From the NCBI GenBank assembly GCA_937916465.1, contig CALFTK010000044.1, forward strand, positions 1 through 27,364: DNA of 27,364 nucleotides, given 5' to 3'. The position numbers and the translations under genes are program-made. The notes below the pieces were generated by a model. That model made no database searches. It was given only the letters and a program-made list of their open reading frames with translations, and was not told where the DNA came from. Origin of the DNA: an uncultured Bacteroidales bacterium. GTDB taxonomy: Bacteria > Bacteroidota > Bacteroidia > Bacteroidales > Bacteroidaceae. This document shows, piece after piece, positions 6,890 to 15,875 of the stretch (position 1 is its first letter; each line of letters begins with the position of its first letter).

Positions 6890-7767
6890 TTGTAAATGAC
6901 TTTCTGTCCTGCCAGTAAGGTGTTCTTCATTAGAGAACAGATAGTCATAGGACCTACGCCACCCGGAACAGGAGTGATGAAACTGCACTTTGGAGCAACT
7001 TCGTCAAATTTTACGTCACCTGTCAGTTTGAAACCGCTCTTGCGTGTTGCGTCAGGTACTCTGGTAGTACCTACGTCTATAATTACAGCACCCGGTTTTA
7101 CCATATCGGCTGTAACGAATTCAGGCTGTCCAAGTGCTGCTACTATTATGTCTGCAGCCAGACACTCCTCTTTTATGTTTGTTGTATGGCTGTGGCAAAC
7201 GGTTACAGTGCAATCACCAGGATAAGCTTTCTGCATAAGCAGTGCGGCCATAGGTTTGCCTACAATGTTACTACGTCCCAATACAACACATTTTTTACCT
7301 TTGGTTTCAATGTTGTATCGTTTGAGCAATTCCAATATTCCATTAGGTGTTGCAGATACAAAGCAGGGTAGGCCAATATTCATACGTCCTACGTTGATGG
7401 GGTGGAATCCGTCAACATCTTTACGATAATCAATTGCTTCAATAACATGCTGTTCGTTGATATGTTTTGGTAATGGTAGCTGTACTATGAAACCATCCAC
7501 ATCGTTGTCTTCGTTCAGTTCTTTTACCTTTGCTAATAGCTCTTCTTCTGTAATGTCAGCTTCAAAACGTATTAAGGTAGATGTGAAACCGCATACTTCG
7601 CAGGCCTTTACTTTGTTTGCTACGTATGTTTCGCTACCACCATCGTGTCCTACTAAAATTGCAGCTAAATGCGGACGCTTCTGTCCGTTGGCAACCATTT
7701 CTGCTACCTGTGCTGCTATCTCTTGTTTAACCTGTTCGGCTATTGCCTTTCCGTCAATAAGTTGCAT
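6886..7767 (-). CDS. folD: FolD: methylenetetrahydrofolate dehydrogenase/cyclohydrolase
   Basis: 293 residues, the normal length. It interconverts 5,10-methylene- and 10-formyl-tetrahydrofolate in the cytosol with NADP, feeding purine synthesis and formyl-Met-tRNA. The catalytic lysine motif YVANK is at 48-52. Substrate site DGFIVQLPLPKH, dinucleotide-binding GRSNIVGKPMA (~165-175) and TPVPGGVGPMT near the end are all present. It lies 11 bases after ffh and overlaps capA by four bases, so it sits inside the minus-strand operon. Confidence 0.97.
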   Translation of the reverse strand: MQLIDGKAIAEQVKQEIAAQVAEMVANGQKRPHLAAILVGHDGGSETYVANKVKACEVCGFTSTLIRFEADITEEELLAKVKELNEDNDVDGFIVQLPLPKHINEQHVIEAIDYRKDVDGFHPINVGRMNIGLPCFVSATPNGILELLKRYNIETKGKKCVVLGRSNIVGKPMAALLMQKAYPGDCTVTVCHSHTTNIKEECLAADIIVAALGQPEFVTADMVKPGAVIIDVGTTRVPDATRKSGFKLTGDVKFDEVAPKCSFITPVPGGVGPMTICSLMKNTLLAGQKVIYK

Positions 7768-7778
7768 ATCCTGATTTT

Positions 7779-9119
7779 TTATTTTCTTCTCATCATATTT
7801 CCCATACCCATAAGATTTGGCATCTTTGCTCCTGCCATTGTTTTCATCATCTTACGTGTCTGTTCAAACTGTTTGATCATTCTGTTGATCTCTTGTACTG
7901 GCTGTCCGCTACCTTTTGCAATTCTATTCCTGCGTGATTGACTGTTGTTTACCAAATCCGGGTTTAATCGCTCTTTCGGAGTCATTGAATAGATCATGGC
8001 TTCAATGCCTTTGAAAGCATCATCGTTGATGTCCAAATCTTTTGTGGCTTTGTTCAGTCCGGGAATCATACCAACAATATCTTTAAGATTACCCATCTTC
8101 TTTATCTGGCCTATCTGTTCAAGGAAATCGTTGTAGTCGAATTTATTCCTTGCCATCTTTTTCTGCAGTCGTTTGGCCTCTTCTTCGTCAAACTGTTCCT
8201 GAGCACGTTCTACGAATGATACTATATCGCCCATTCCCAGAATTCTGTCGGCCATACGTGATGGATGGAATACATCGAATGCATCCATCTTTTCGCCCGT
8301 ACCAACAAACTTGATTGGCTTGGTTACTACTGTTCTAATGCTTAATGCGGCACCACCACGAGTATCACCATCTAATTTTGTAAGGATAACGCCGGTAAAG
8401 TCAAGTCTGTCATTGAACTCTTTTGCTGTATTTACTGCATCCTGACCGGTCATTGAATCTACTACAAAGAGTATTTCGTTTGGATTGACAGCCTCCTTGA
8501 TGGCAGTAATCTCCTGCATCATCATTTCGTCTATAGCCAGACGACCAGCAGTATCGATAATAACTACATCATAACCTTTAGCCTTAGCTTCGTGAATAGC
8601 GTTGAGAGCAATCTTTACCGGTTCTCTGTTTTCGGGTTCACTATATACAGTAACGCCTATCTGTTCGCCCAATACTTTCAACTGGTCAATAGCTGCAGGT
8701 CTGTATATGTCACAGGCTGCGAGCAAAGGCTTTTTAGCCCTCTTGTTTTTTAGAAGATTGGCCAATTTTGCACTGAATGTGGTTTTACCGGAACCTTGAA
8801 GACCTGCCATCAGTATTACTGCAGGGTGTCCCTTAATGTCTATATCGACAGCTTCGCCACCCATAAGGGCTGCAAGTTCGTCGTGTACAACTTTTACCAT
8901 AAGCTGTCCCGGGCGTACAGATGTTAGTACGTCCATACCGAGAGCTTTCTCTTTAACGGTATCAGTGAACTGTTTAGCTACTTTATAGTTTACGTCGGCA
9001 TCCAGAAGCGCCTTTCTTACATCTTTAAGGGTTTCTGCTACGTTTACTTCGGTAATTTTACCTTCACCTTTAAGTATCTTGAATGATCTTTCAAGTCTTT
9101 CCGATAGATTTTCGAACAT
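7779..9119 (-). CDS. ffh: Ffh: signal recognition particle GTPase
   Basis: 446 residues with the standard order. N domain ~1-90 (FENLSERLERSFKILKG). G domain ~95-295: P-loop GLQGSGKT at 106-113, DIYRPAAIDQL, DTAGRL, and TKLDGDTRGG. M domain ~300-446 with a methionine-rich tail (MKTMAGAKMPNLMGMGNMM). It binds SRP RNA and signal sequences of nascent membrane proteins and docks with FtsY. Start ATG at 9119. Forty-five bases separate it from malQ, with no convincing promoter of its own seen in that gap. Confidence 0.97.
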   Translation of the reverse strand: MFENLSERLERSFKILKGEGKITEVNVAETLKDVRKALLDADVNYKVAKQFTDTVKEKALGMDVLTSVRPGQLMVKVVHDELAALMGGEAVDIDIKGHPAVILMAGLQGSGKTTFSAKLANLLKNKRAKKPLLAACDIYRPAAIDQLKVLGEQIGVTVYSEPENREPVKIALNAIHEAKAKGYDVVIIDTAGRLAIDEMMMQEITAIKEAVNPNEILFVVDSMTGQDAVNTAKEFNDRLDFTGVILTKLDGDTRGGAALSIRTVVTKPIKFVGTGEKMDAFDVFHPSRMADRILGMGDIVSFVERAQEQFDEEEAKRLQKKMARNKFDYNDFLEQIGQIKKMGNLKDIVGMIPGLNKATKDLDINDDAFKGIEAMIYSMTPKERLNPDLVNNSQSRRNRIAKGSGQPVQEINRMIKQFEQTRKMMKTMAGAKMPNLMGMGNMMRRK

Positions 9120-9164
9120 TTTGTATATAGTTTGAAATTTTGCGCGAAGTTACAAATTAGCAGC

Positions 9165-11273
9165 TCATCTACCAAATAAATGAATGAGTGCAATTACTTC
9201 GTTGTTAAATTTGGTAGATGTAGCAAGCTCTTCCAACGTGATGTGCATCCTGTATCGCCAATAGTTGTCTGAATTGGCCGGTACATTAATGCGCTCCATT
9301 GAAGGATTCTTGTGGCGTATATCTTCATTTATTGACATCCAATCCTGTAACGGAAATATTGCCAACATAGATGCAGAAGCCAAATGCTGTGAGAGTATTG
9401 CTTTGCAGTTGTCTGTTGTTGGCAGATTGCTGCCTATTATGTTGTTCTTTGGCATCTCTTCTTCCAGCCATGCGCGTAGTACACTCATGTCATGTGTGGA
9501 AGTGGTGCAGACAGACATGTAGGGATAACGCATAGGATCGCCAACAATATAGCCCATAGCTTTAGGCATGCGTTGTACCTCCAATCCTAATATTCTAAGT
9601 CTGTTCATCACTTCCGGTACACATTCCGGAATCATGCCTAAATCTTCTCCGCAAACAAGCATATCTGTAGCTTCTATCATTGATGGAAGTTTTGACATAG
9701 CTACGTGATACCAGAAATTGTTGTTACGATTGTAATAAAAATCATCGTGCAAAGCTCTGTATGCTTGTTGGTCGCTATTTGAAAGACGGCTGAATCGGCT
9801 TGTCTCAAAACCCAAAATGCGTGGATGATATGTCTCTTTTTTGCGCATATCTTCCAAGAAAAGAATATCTGTTTCGTTTTCGCCCGATGTAGTGTCTCTC
9901 TCTCTGTTGAAATTGAATCCGTAACTGCGAATCTCTTCTTCAGTGAATGTTTTGGCAGGATTGAATCGTCCCATCAATCCACTCTGGTAGCACAGAGGTA
10001 CTTCCCATATTCTGAAAAAGCCCAACAGATGATCTATACGATAAGCGTCGAAATAGTCGGCCATCTTTTGAAAACGAGAAATAAACCAACTGTATCTGTC
10101 TTCAGCCATTCTATCCCAATTATAAGTGGGCATACCCCATTTTTGTCCGTCACGGGCAAAATCATCGGGTGGGGCACCTGCCTGACAATCCATGTGGAAG
10201 AGTTCCGGATGTATCCAAACATCGGAACTGTATCTGTTTACACCTATTGGCAAATCACCTTTTAACAATATGCCTATGCTGTTGGCATACTGTTTTACTG
10301 CCGATAACTGTTTGTGTAGATGATACTGTACGAATAGGTGCTTTCGTACATCTTTGTATGCTTTGCTTTTAGGATTTAAATATCTGGTCAATAGTTCAGG
10401 AGAGTATTGCTTTTCATCCCATTCGGAAAAATTGCAGTTGCCATATTTGTCGCGTAGATAACAATATATTGCGTATGGTTCCAGCCAATCTTTATTCTCT
10501 ATGATAAAGCTTTTATAGCCTGAACTTCTAAAACAGCTGTTTGCCTTCTCCTTATATATTATATCTATATATCTGTTTTTAAGAGCCAACACCTTTTCGT
10601 AATCTATTTCGGCAAGATTATTCAGTTCAATTCGCTCTCTTTCCATCTCTTTAAAAGTGTCCATATTTGCAGGCAGCCCTAATAGAGTTACATCCAGATA
10701 TATAGGGTTTAGCGCGAATGATGAATTTGCACTGTATGGGTAGGAATCGCGCCATGTCTTTGTTAAAGTGGTGTCATTGATGGGCAATGTCTGAACTATA
10801 CATTGTCCTGTTGCAGCAGCCCAATCTATATACATCTTCAGGTCTGAAAAGTCGCCAATTCCCCAACTCTTTTCAGAACGCAGAGAGAATACCGGAATTG
10901 CACTGCCGGCACCTTTCCACAATGGCTTTCTGTTATGACGCACGTATGGTATGGTTATGGTTCGTTGTTCTATAGATTTGCCATCGGCATCTCTCCAACG
11001 GTCTGCCAGAACAATATATTCAGATTCTATTGCCGGAATGGTATGTTGCGCACCTTCTTCATATCTTATAATATTACCCCGTGACTTTACAGCATACTTG
11101 TATGATGTCTCATTAAGTGAAGAACTGTTATCGGTAGTAAAGTCCAAATACCAATTTCCATGACCATCATTTGCCATCTGCAGCTCTTTTACAGATCCAT
11201 CCTTGTGGCTTATGAATATTACTAAATCTTCCCCCCAACTGGTGAAGTATTCTATTTGAAAATGTATCTGCAT
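9165..11273 (-). CDS. malQ: 4-alpha-glucanotransferase (GH77, DPE2-type) with one starch-binding domain
   Basis: 702 residues. Residues ~1-95 (FQIEYFTSWGEDLVIF, then GNWYLDF) look like a CBM20 starch-binding domain. The GH77 barrel starts near 118 (PLWKGAGSAIPVFSLRSEKS). Catalytic residues are visible: nucleophile Asp414 in YRIDH, acid/base Glu543 in GEDLG, and Asp595 in TSTHD. The ~129 residues between nucleophile and acid/base, against about 47 in short bacterial amylomaltases, mark the DPE2 type known from plants and Bacteroidetes. Those proteins normally carry two CBM20 domains and are nearer 900 residues; here the second appears to be missing. The enzyme moves glucan units between maltodextrins during starch or glycogen use. 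It starts 2 bases after the DUF4831 stop codon. Confidence 0.93.
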   Translation of the reverse strand: MQIHFQIEYFTSWGEDLVIFISHKDGSVKELQMANDGHGNWYLDFTTDNSSSLNETSYKYAVKSRGNIIRYEEGAQHTIPAIESEYIVLADRWRDADGKSIEQRTITIPYVRHNRKPLWKGAGSAIPVFSLRSEKSWGIGDFSDLKMYIDWAAATGQCIVQTLPINDTTLTKTWRDSYPYSANSSFALNPIYLDVTLLGLPANMDTFKEMERERIELNNLAEIDYEKVLALKNRYIDIIYKEKANSCFRSSGYKSFIIENKDWLEPYAIYCYLRDKYGNCNFSEWDEKQYSPELLTRYLNPKSKAYKDVRKHLFVQYHLHKQLSAVKQYANSIGILLKGDLPIGVNRYSSDVWIHPELFHMDCQAGAPPDDFARDGQKWGMPTYNWDRMAEDRYSWFISRFQKMADYFDAYRIDHLLGFFRIWEVPLCYQSGLMGRFNPAKTFTEEEIRSYGFNFNRERDTTSGENETDILFLEDMRKKETYHPRILGFETSRFSRLSNSDQQAYRALHDDFYYNRNNNFWYHVAMSKLPSMIEATDMLVCGEDLGMIPECVPEVMNRLRILGLEVQRMPKAMGYIVGDPMRYPYMSVCTTSTHDMSVLRAWLEEEMPKNNIIGSNLPTTDNCKAILSQHLASASMLAIFPLQDWMSINEDIRHKNPSMERINVPANSDNYWRYRMHITLEELATSTKFNNEVIALIHLFGR

Positions 11274-11275
11274 AG

Positions 11276-12340
11276 TTAGTTTTCAATGCTTTCAATACTG
11301 CCGGTTGTTGTATTGAATATTATTTTAGCTTCCGGTTGTTTTTTTATAAGTGAATGTGTAAGAATTTCTATGTTGCCGAATTGGGCAATTGGTTTTTCAC
11401 CGCTTACATAAGTTGTCCTGTTGTCGTAAACTTTAATGGCTGCTCTTCCTGGTGTTATGTAGAAAAGAAAAGAATTGGTGAATTTGTCTAAAAATTTATC
11501 GTCCTTTTTTGCTTCAATAACGGTTTCGGGAACATATTTTAAGTCTTCTATGTCAATATATACAGGTGATCCTGCTAAATTGTCTGTAGCCAATATTCCC
11601 AACTTTGTGGAAAAACGGAAAGCAATCTGCTTTGAAACAGATGTAGAAGGTATAATGTCAATTGTAAAAACTTTCTCTTCTACAGTAGTTGTTCCGGTAA
11701 ACAACTGAAGCATTGCATTTTCTTGCTTTTCCAGTTCATTTAGGAATAACTGTAGCGATTCACCATCTTTTGGCATATTTTCAGCTTGACCACGTGTTAA
11801 ATAGTTTCTGCTCTCTCTTGTGGCGTAAATCTCTTTGGCTGTCAATTCAGCCATTTTAGCTGTTGAACCGGACATTAAAATCTCTTCAGTTAGAAAATCG
11901 TAAGGGTTAACTTTCTCCGTAGTGATAGTTTTATCCTCCGTTTTGCTGTCTATAACCGGTTTACGGGTGTTAATAGCCGATAGTATGCCATTTTCATCAA
12001 GTTCAATGTAAGGCACTGATTTACTTCCATTAAAAGATAATGTATATAATCTTGATTTGTCAGGAATACCTGATGTGAGAATTTGAATGTCGTTAATTTC
12101 CCAACTTTCGTTTGCCAATTCAATTACGTTGGTAAGTCGCAGGTATCTTTCTGCATATCTGCTAAATTCACCGGGAGTGTTGGTGGTTTTTGTAGCTGTG
12201 ATTTGTAAAGTGATTTTTGTCTTGGGTAGATAATAATTCAACCCTTCTGCCGATATTTCCGGTGAATATAATGTACTGTTTTGTGCAGATACCATACCGA
12301 AAAGTAATATTGTTGCTATAATCAAAAAAAACTTTTTCAT
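11276..12340 (-). CDS. DUF4831-family secreted protein
   Basis: 354 residues from the ATG at 12340. A frame continuing upstream to 12499 crosses the putative promoter and is rejected, because MKKFFLIIATILLFGMVSAQ is a clean signal peptide. The mature part begins with paired beta-strand segments (LNYYLPKTKITLQITATKTT, then FSRYAERYLRL), has a central EKVNPYDFLTEEILMSGSTA and ends with IEIL-THSLIKKQPEAKIIFN. This pattern matches the Bacteroidetes DUF4831 family as I recall it; its function is unknown. It is probably periplasmic. It heads the minus-strand operon with malQ two bases behind it, which is only a weak hint of a link with glucan use. Confidence 0.75.
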   Translation of the reverse strand: MKKFFLIIATILLFGMVSAQNSTLYSPEISAEGLNYYLPKTKITLQITATKTTNTPGEFSRYAERYLRLTNVIELANESWEINDIQILTSGIPDKSRLYTLSFNGSKSVPYIELDENGILSAINTRKPVIDSKTEDKTITTEKVNPYDFLTEEILMSGSTAKMAELTAKEIYATRESRNYLTRGQAENMPKDGESLQLFLNELEKQENAMLQLFTGTTTVEEKVFTIDIIPSTSVSKQIAFRFSTKLGILATDNLAGSPVYIDIEDLKYVPETVIEAKKDDKFLDKFTNSFLFYITPGRAAIKVYDNRTTYVSGEKPIAQFGNIEILTHSLIKKQPEAKIIFNTTTGSIESIEN

Positions 12341-12391
12341 AATCTGTATAACTTTTCCTGTTAATATGTAAATTTTGATATATCTACTTGG

Positions 12392-12425
12392 CAAAAGTAT
12401 GTTTATTTTGCCATAACTGCACAAA
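12392..12425 (-). promoter_or_regulatory. Putative promoter of the DUF4831-malQ-ffh-folD-capA operon
   Basis: On the minus strand TACTTTTG (12399-12392) is a perfect -7 box, 51 bases before the ATG. The nearest TTTG (12425-12422) lies 22 bases upstream, slightly farther than the usual 19-21. Confidence 0.5.
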
Positions 12426-12524
12426 AATGCACCATTTTGTTGCTGTTTTGTCAGTTTTATGGTGCAAAAATACACTGTTTTTTCGTATTTTCGCACCAAA
12501 TTGGTTTTTAATAAATGGGTCTTT

Positions 12525-13061
12525 ATGCAGACGGTACAAGTTAAAGATAAACAATTTGAACTATTTATTACGGAAGATCAGTTGCTGACAGATATTAAGC
12601 GAGTTGCCGATAGTATTTGCAATGACTACTCTGGTAAGAATCCGCTGTTTCTGGTCGTGCTTAATGGTTCTTTTATGTTTGCTTCGGACTTACTGAAAAA
12701 TATTAAATTTCCGGCAGAAGTGTCGTTTATTAAAGTATCATCCTATACGGGAGTGCAGACTACAGAAAATGTTAAGCAGTTGATAGGACTGAATGAAGAT
12801 ATATCAGGAAGAAATATCATCATAGTGGAAGATGTTGTTGATACTGGAATAACTATGAAAGAAACCCTTGCTCTTATAGAAGCAAGAAATCCATCGTCTG
12901 TAGCAATATGCACTATGTTGTTTAAACCAAACAAGATAAAAGTTGACTTGAATATAAAATATAAAGCAAGGGAAATACCCGATGATTTTATAGTAGGTTA
13001 CGGTTTGGATTATGATGGATACGGAAGGAACTTACGAGACATTTACAAAATAATTAAATAA
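12525..13061 (+). CDS. hpt: Hypoxanthine phosphoribosyltransferase
   Basis: 178 residues from the ATG at 12525. An upstream in-frame ATG at 12459 lies in the intergenic dyad and adds residues without family likeness. The PRPP-binding loop IIIVEDVVDTGITM is intact (~103-116), as are NGSFMFASDL near 43 and the C-terminal DFIVGYGLDYDGYGRNL typical of HPRTs. It salvages hypoxanthine and guanine to IMP and GMP in the cytosol. adk follows after seven bases, so the two purine genes are co-transcribed. Confidence 0.95.
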   Translation: MQTVQVKDKQFELFITEDQLLTDIKRVADSICNDYSGKNPLFLVVLNGSFMFASDLLKNIKFPAEVSFIKVSSYTGVQTTENVKQLIGLNEDISGRNIIIVEDVVDTGITMKETLALIEARNPSSVAICTMLFKPNKIKVDLNIKYKAREIPDDFIVGYGLDYDGYGRNLRDIYKIIK

Positions 13062-13068
13062 ACCATAG

Positions 13069-13638
13069 ATGGATAATATTGTGATTTTTGGAGCTCCCGG
13101 TTCGGGAAAGGGCACTTACAGTGCAGCGTTGGTTGAGCATTTTGGTTATGCTCATATTTCAACAGGTGATGTTCTTCGTGGAGAGATTAAGGCTGATACC
13201 GAGTTAGGAAGAATAGCTAAAGGTTATATGGATCAGGGTCAACTTATTCCGGATGAATTGATTATTGATATGTTGGCTAATGTCTATGATTCAAAAAAAG
13301 GAAGTAAAGGTGTTATATTTGATGGTTTCCCACGTACAATTGCACAGGCAGAAGCATTGAAGAAGATGCTTGTTGAACGTGGCGAAAAGATGTCAATTAC
13401 ATTGAATCTGGTGGTAAGCGAAGAAGAGTTGATGAGACGTCTTTTGTTGCGTGCTGAAATAGAAGGTCGTGCTGATGACAACGAAGAGACAATCAAAAAG
13501 AGATTTGAAGTTTATCATAACCAGACCAGTCCTCTTATTGAGTGGTTCAGAAATGAAGGAGTTTTAACTGAATTTACTTACGGAGGTTCAAAAGAGGAGA
13601 TGATAAACAATATTATAAAAAAGGTGGAGTCTCTTTGA
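13069..13638 (+). CDS. adk: Adenylate kinase (short-LID form)
   Basis: 189 residues. The P-loop GAPGSGKGT is at 8-16, STGDVLR near 32-38 binds AMP, and GFPRT is at ~85. The LID region is short (RAEIEGRADDNEETIKKR), without the four zinc-binding cysteines of long forms. It interconverts ATP, AMP and ADP. It follows hpt closely; the stop codon lies inside a hairpin that probably ends most hpt-adk transcripts. Confidence 0.97.
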   Translation: MDNIVIFGAPGSGKGTYSAALVEHFGYAHISTGDVLRGEIKADTELGRIAKGYMDQGQLIPDELIIDMLANVYDSKKGSKGVIFDGFPRTIAQAEALKKMLVERGEKMSITLNLVVSEEELMRRLLLRAEIEGRADDNEETIKKRFEVYHNQTSPLIEWFRNEGVLTEFTYGGSKEEMINNIIKKVESL

Positions 13639-13651
13639 CTTCACCTTTTTT
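13617..13651 (+). terminator. Terminator overlapping the adk stop codon
   Basis: The arms 13617-13631 and 13637-13651 form a 15-bp stem (one G-U pair) around loop TCTTT, and the 3' arm ends in six T. The adk stop TGA (13636-13638) lies at the loop and arm start, so a translating ribosome would hinder folding. Confidence 0.75.
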
Positions 13652-13707
13652 CTGAATGATTTTAGTGTGAATCTGTCGTATATACAGACAACAGATTTTT
13701 AATTGAA

Positions 13708-14880
13708 ATGGCAGAATCGAATTTTATAGATTACGTAAAGATATTCTGCCGCTCGGGTAAGGGCGGTAGGGGTTCAGCGCATCTGCGTAGAGATAAGTAT
13801 ATTCCAAATGGTGGGCCTGATGGCGGCGATGGCGGTCATGGTGGAAGCGTTATCCTTAAAGGCAATAGAAACTATTGGACTCTTTTGCACTTGCGTTATG
13901 AACGTCACGCTTTTGCAGAAAATGGTGGCAATGGAGGCAGTAATAAATGTTTTGGCAAGGATGGAAAAGATGTAGTAATAGAAGTACCGTGTGGTACTGT
14001 TGCATACGACGCTGAAACAGGAAAATACCTGTGCGATATAACAGATCATGAACAAGAAGTGGTACTGCTGAAGGGTGGTCGTGGCGGTTTGGGAAACTGG
14101 CATTTCAGAACGGCTACAAGACAAGCTCCGCGTTTTGCTCAACCAGGCGAACCGGCACAAGAACAGATGGTTGTTCTTGAACTGAAACTGCTGGCTGACG
14201 TGGGTTTGGTGGGTTTTCCAAATGCGGGTAAATCAACCTTGCTATCTGCTATTTCTGCAGCAAAACCCAAAATAGCGAACTATCCATTTACAACATTGGA
14301 ACCAAATCTTGGTATAGTTTCATATCGTGAGGGTAAATCGTTTGTTATGGCTGATATACCCGGAATAATTGAAGGAGCAAGTGAAGGAAAAGGTTTAGGC
14401 TTGCGTTTTTTGCGCCATATAGAGCGTAATTCATTGCTGCTATTTATGATTCCTGCCGATACCGATGATATACGCAAAGAGTACGATGTGCTGTTGAATG
14501 AACTATCTAAGTTTAATCCTGAAATGCTGGATAAACAGCGTGTTCTTGCAATAACCAAATCTGATTTGATAGATGAAGAACTTATGTCAATGCTTGAAGA
14601 GAACCTGCCTGACATACCACATGTATTTATATCGGGAGTTAGTGGGTTAGGATTGACGGCTCTTAAAGATTTGCTTTGGTTGGAACTGAACAAAGAGAGC
14701 AATATGATAAATTCTTCAAGAAATCTGGAAAGTATTGTTCATAAATCAAAGAATTTGGATTTATTGAAAGATGAATTAAAGGTTATTGATGATGGTTTTG
14801 AATATGTATTCGATGATCTTGATATAGAAGATGTTGATATAGAAGACATTGAAGGTGAAGATTTAGAGTTTGACTTTTAG
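13708..14880 (+). CDS. obg: ObgE/CgtA GTPase
   Basis: 390 residues. The glycine-rich Obg domain covers ~1-158 (FCRSGKGGRGSAHLRRDKYI, GGPDGGDGGHGGSVIL, GGRGGLGN). The G domain has GFPNAGKST at 169-177, switch-II ADIPGIIEGA, and TKSDLID. The C-terminal ~60 residues are not a typical OCT domain but a low-complexity acidic tail (DLDIEDVDIEDIEGEDLE). Obg proteins bind the 50S ribosomal subunit and act in ribosome assembly and stress control. Order hpt-adk-obg is common in Bacteroidales. The adk terminator lies before it, so it may depend on read-through or an unseen promoter. Confidence 0.95.
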   Translation: MAESNFIDYVKIFCRSGKGGRGSAHLRRDKYIPNGGPDGGDGGHGGSVILKGNRNYWTLLHLRYERHAFAENGGNGGSNKCFGKDGKDVVIEVPCGTVAYDAETGKYLCDITDHEQEVVLLKGGRGGLGNWHFRTATRQAPRFAQPGEPAQEQMVVLELKLLADVGLVGFPNAGKSTLLSAISAAKPKIANYPFTTLEPNLGIVSYREGKSFVMADIPGIIEGASEGKGLGLRFLRHIERNSLLLFMIPADTDDIRKEYDVLLNELSKFNPEMLDKQRVLAITKSDLIDEELMSMLEENLPDIPHVFISGVSGLGLTALKDLLWLELNKESNMINSSRNLESIVHKSKNLDLLKDELKVIDDGFEYVFDDLDIEDVDIEDIEGEDLEFDF

Positions 14881-14909
14881 CTCTTAACAATATTTAACAG
14901 ACTGAGAGA

Positions 14910-14939
14910 TTGCCATTGAACATAAATATGCTACATTTG
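14910..14939 (+). promoter_or_regulatory. Putative promoter of the DUF4412 gene
   Basis: TTG (14910-14912), 19 bases, then TACATTTG (14932-14939) is a near-perfect Bacteroidetes promoter. It implies a 5' leader of about 190 bases before the ATG at 15140. I see no strong structure or convincing small gene in that leader. Confidence 0.6.
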
Positions 14940-15139
14940 CAATATGAAGTCAGTTGCTAAGGGATGAATGTCAATTCTTGTTTATTGTTGAATTCAAAAG
15001 TATATTGATAAATTCTCAAGGCTGTTTTTTTTGAAATTAATAGAAATGTTGTTTTAACCTTTTGTTGAAACTCATATAGTATTTATGAGGTAAAATTATG
15101 TTGAGACACTTTTTTATTAATCAATAAATAATTAAAACA

Positions 15140-15766
15140 ATGAAGAAACTATTTTTTGTTGCTGCACTTATGGCAGTAGTGATGGGCGTAAATGCTCAAG
15201 AAGCAAAAAAAGATGCTATCTATGGTGTTAAGTCAGGTATCGTAACTATGGAAATGGATATGATGGGACAGACTATAGTTCAGCAAATCTATTTTGATGA
15301 TTTCGGTGCAAAACAGGCAACCGTATCAGAATTTGGTGGTAATAAAATGAGAACAATTGTTCTTGATGGCCAGAATGTAATGATTAACGAGGCTGAAAAA
15401 ACAGCAACTCGTATGCCGGCTATGGGCTTCGGCGGTGGTAGAGCTACTATCAACTACAACAATCTTACAGAGCAGGTTATGAAGGACAACAAGATAAAAG
15501 AACTTGGTGAGGAGACCATTGCAGGTAAAGCTTGTAAAAAGTATTCTGTTACTATGGACATGATGGGACAGTCAATGGAACAGAAAGTATGGGCTTACAA
15601 AGGTGTAGTTCTGAAGACTGCAAGTGAATCAGAATTTGGTACAATGGGCCAAACCGCTACAAAGTTCGAAGAGAATGTCACTATTCCAGCTTCTATGTTC
15701 ACTGTACCTGAAGGTATTACCGTTCAGGATATGGATATGAACATGATGATGGGCGGTGGCTTTTAA
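15140..15766 (+). CDS. Secreted methionine-rich DUF4412-like protein
   Basis: 208 residues. Residues 1-19 (MKKLFFVAALMAVVMGVNAQ) are a signal peptide. The mature part has two similar halves: MEMDMMGQTIVQQIYF... SEFGG near 33-70, and VTMDMMGQSMEQKVWA... SEFGT near 132-170. Each is a set of beta strands such as is seen in DUF4412 proteins, which are compared with LolA-like lipid-binding folds. The tail MDMNMMMGGG and the repeated MDMMG give an unusually high methionine content. I do not know its function; a periplasmic binding or chaperone role is possible. It is a single-gene unit with its own promoter and strong terminator. Confidence 0.7.
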   Translation: MKKLFFVAALMAVVMGVNAQEAKKDAIYGVKSGIVTMEMDMMGQTIVQQIYFDDFGAKQATVSEFGGNKMRTIVLDGQNVMINEAEKTATRMPAMGFGGGRATINYNNLTEQVMKDNKIKELGEETIAGKACKKYSVTMDMMGQSMEQKVWAYKGVVLKTASESEFGTMGQTATKFEENVTIPASMFTVPEGITVQDMDMNMMMGGGF

Positions 15767-15790
15767 TGTGTTTTTATAATAGAGTTGTTT

Positions 15791-15828
15791 TTGGGACATC
15801 GTTGGGAAACGATGTCCCAAGTTTTTTT
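15791..15828 (+). terminator. Terminator of the DUF4412 gene
   Basis: TTGGGACATCGTT (15791-15803) pairs perfectly with AACGATGTCCCAA (15808-15820) around loop GGGA, followed by G and seven T. Confidence 0.92.
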
Positions 15829-15875
15829 ATTAGGTTTGCCTAGAAACTGTTTTAAATTTAATTTAAATAGTTTTA

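Noticed and set aside
6890..6988. Longer N-terminus for the CapA-like protein (33 extra residues)
   Set aside because: It lies wholly inside folD; the ATG at 6889 gives an ATGA overlap and a proper signal peptide/anchor.
12341..12499. Longer N-terminus for the DUF4831 protein
   Set aside because: It crosses the putative promoter and precedes a clean signal peptide that begins at 12340.
14944..14967. Seven-codon leader peptide (ATG AAG TCA GTT GCT AAG GGA TGA) before the DUF4412 gene
   Set aside because: No codon bias, ribosome site or attenuator structure supports it.
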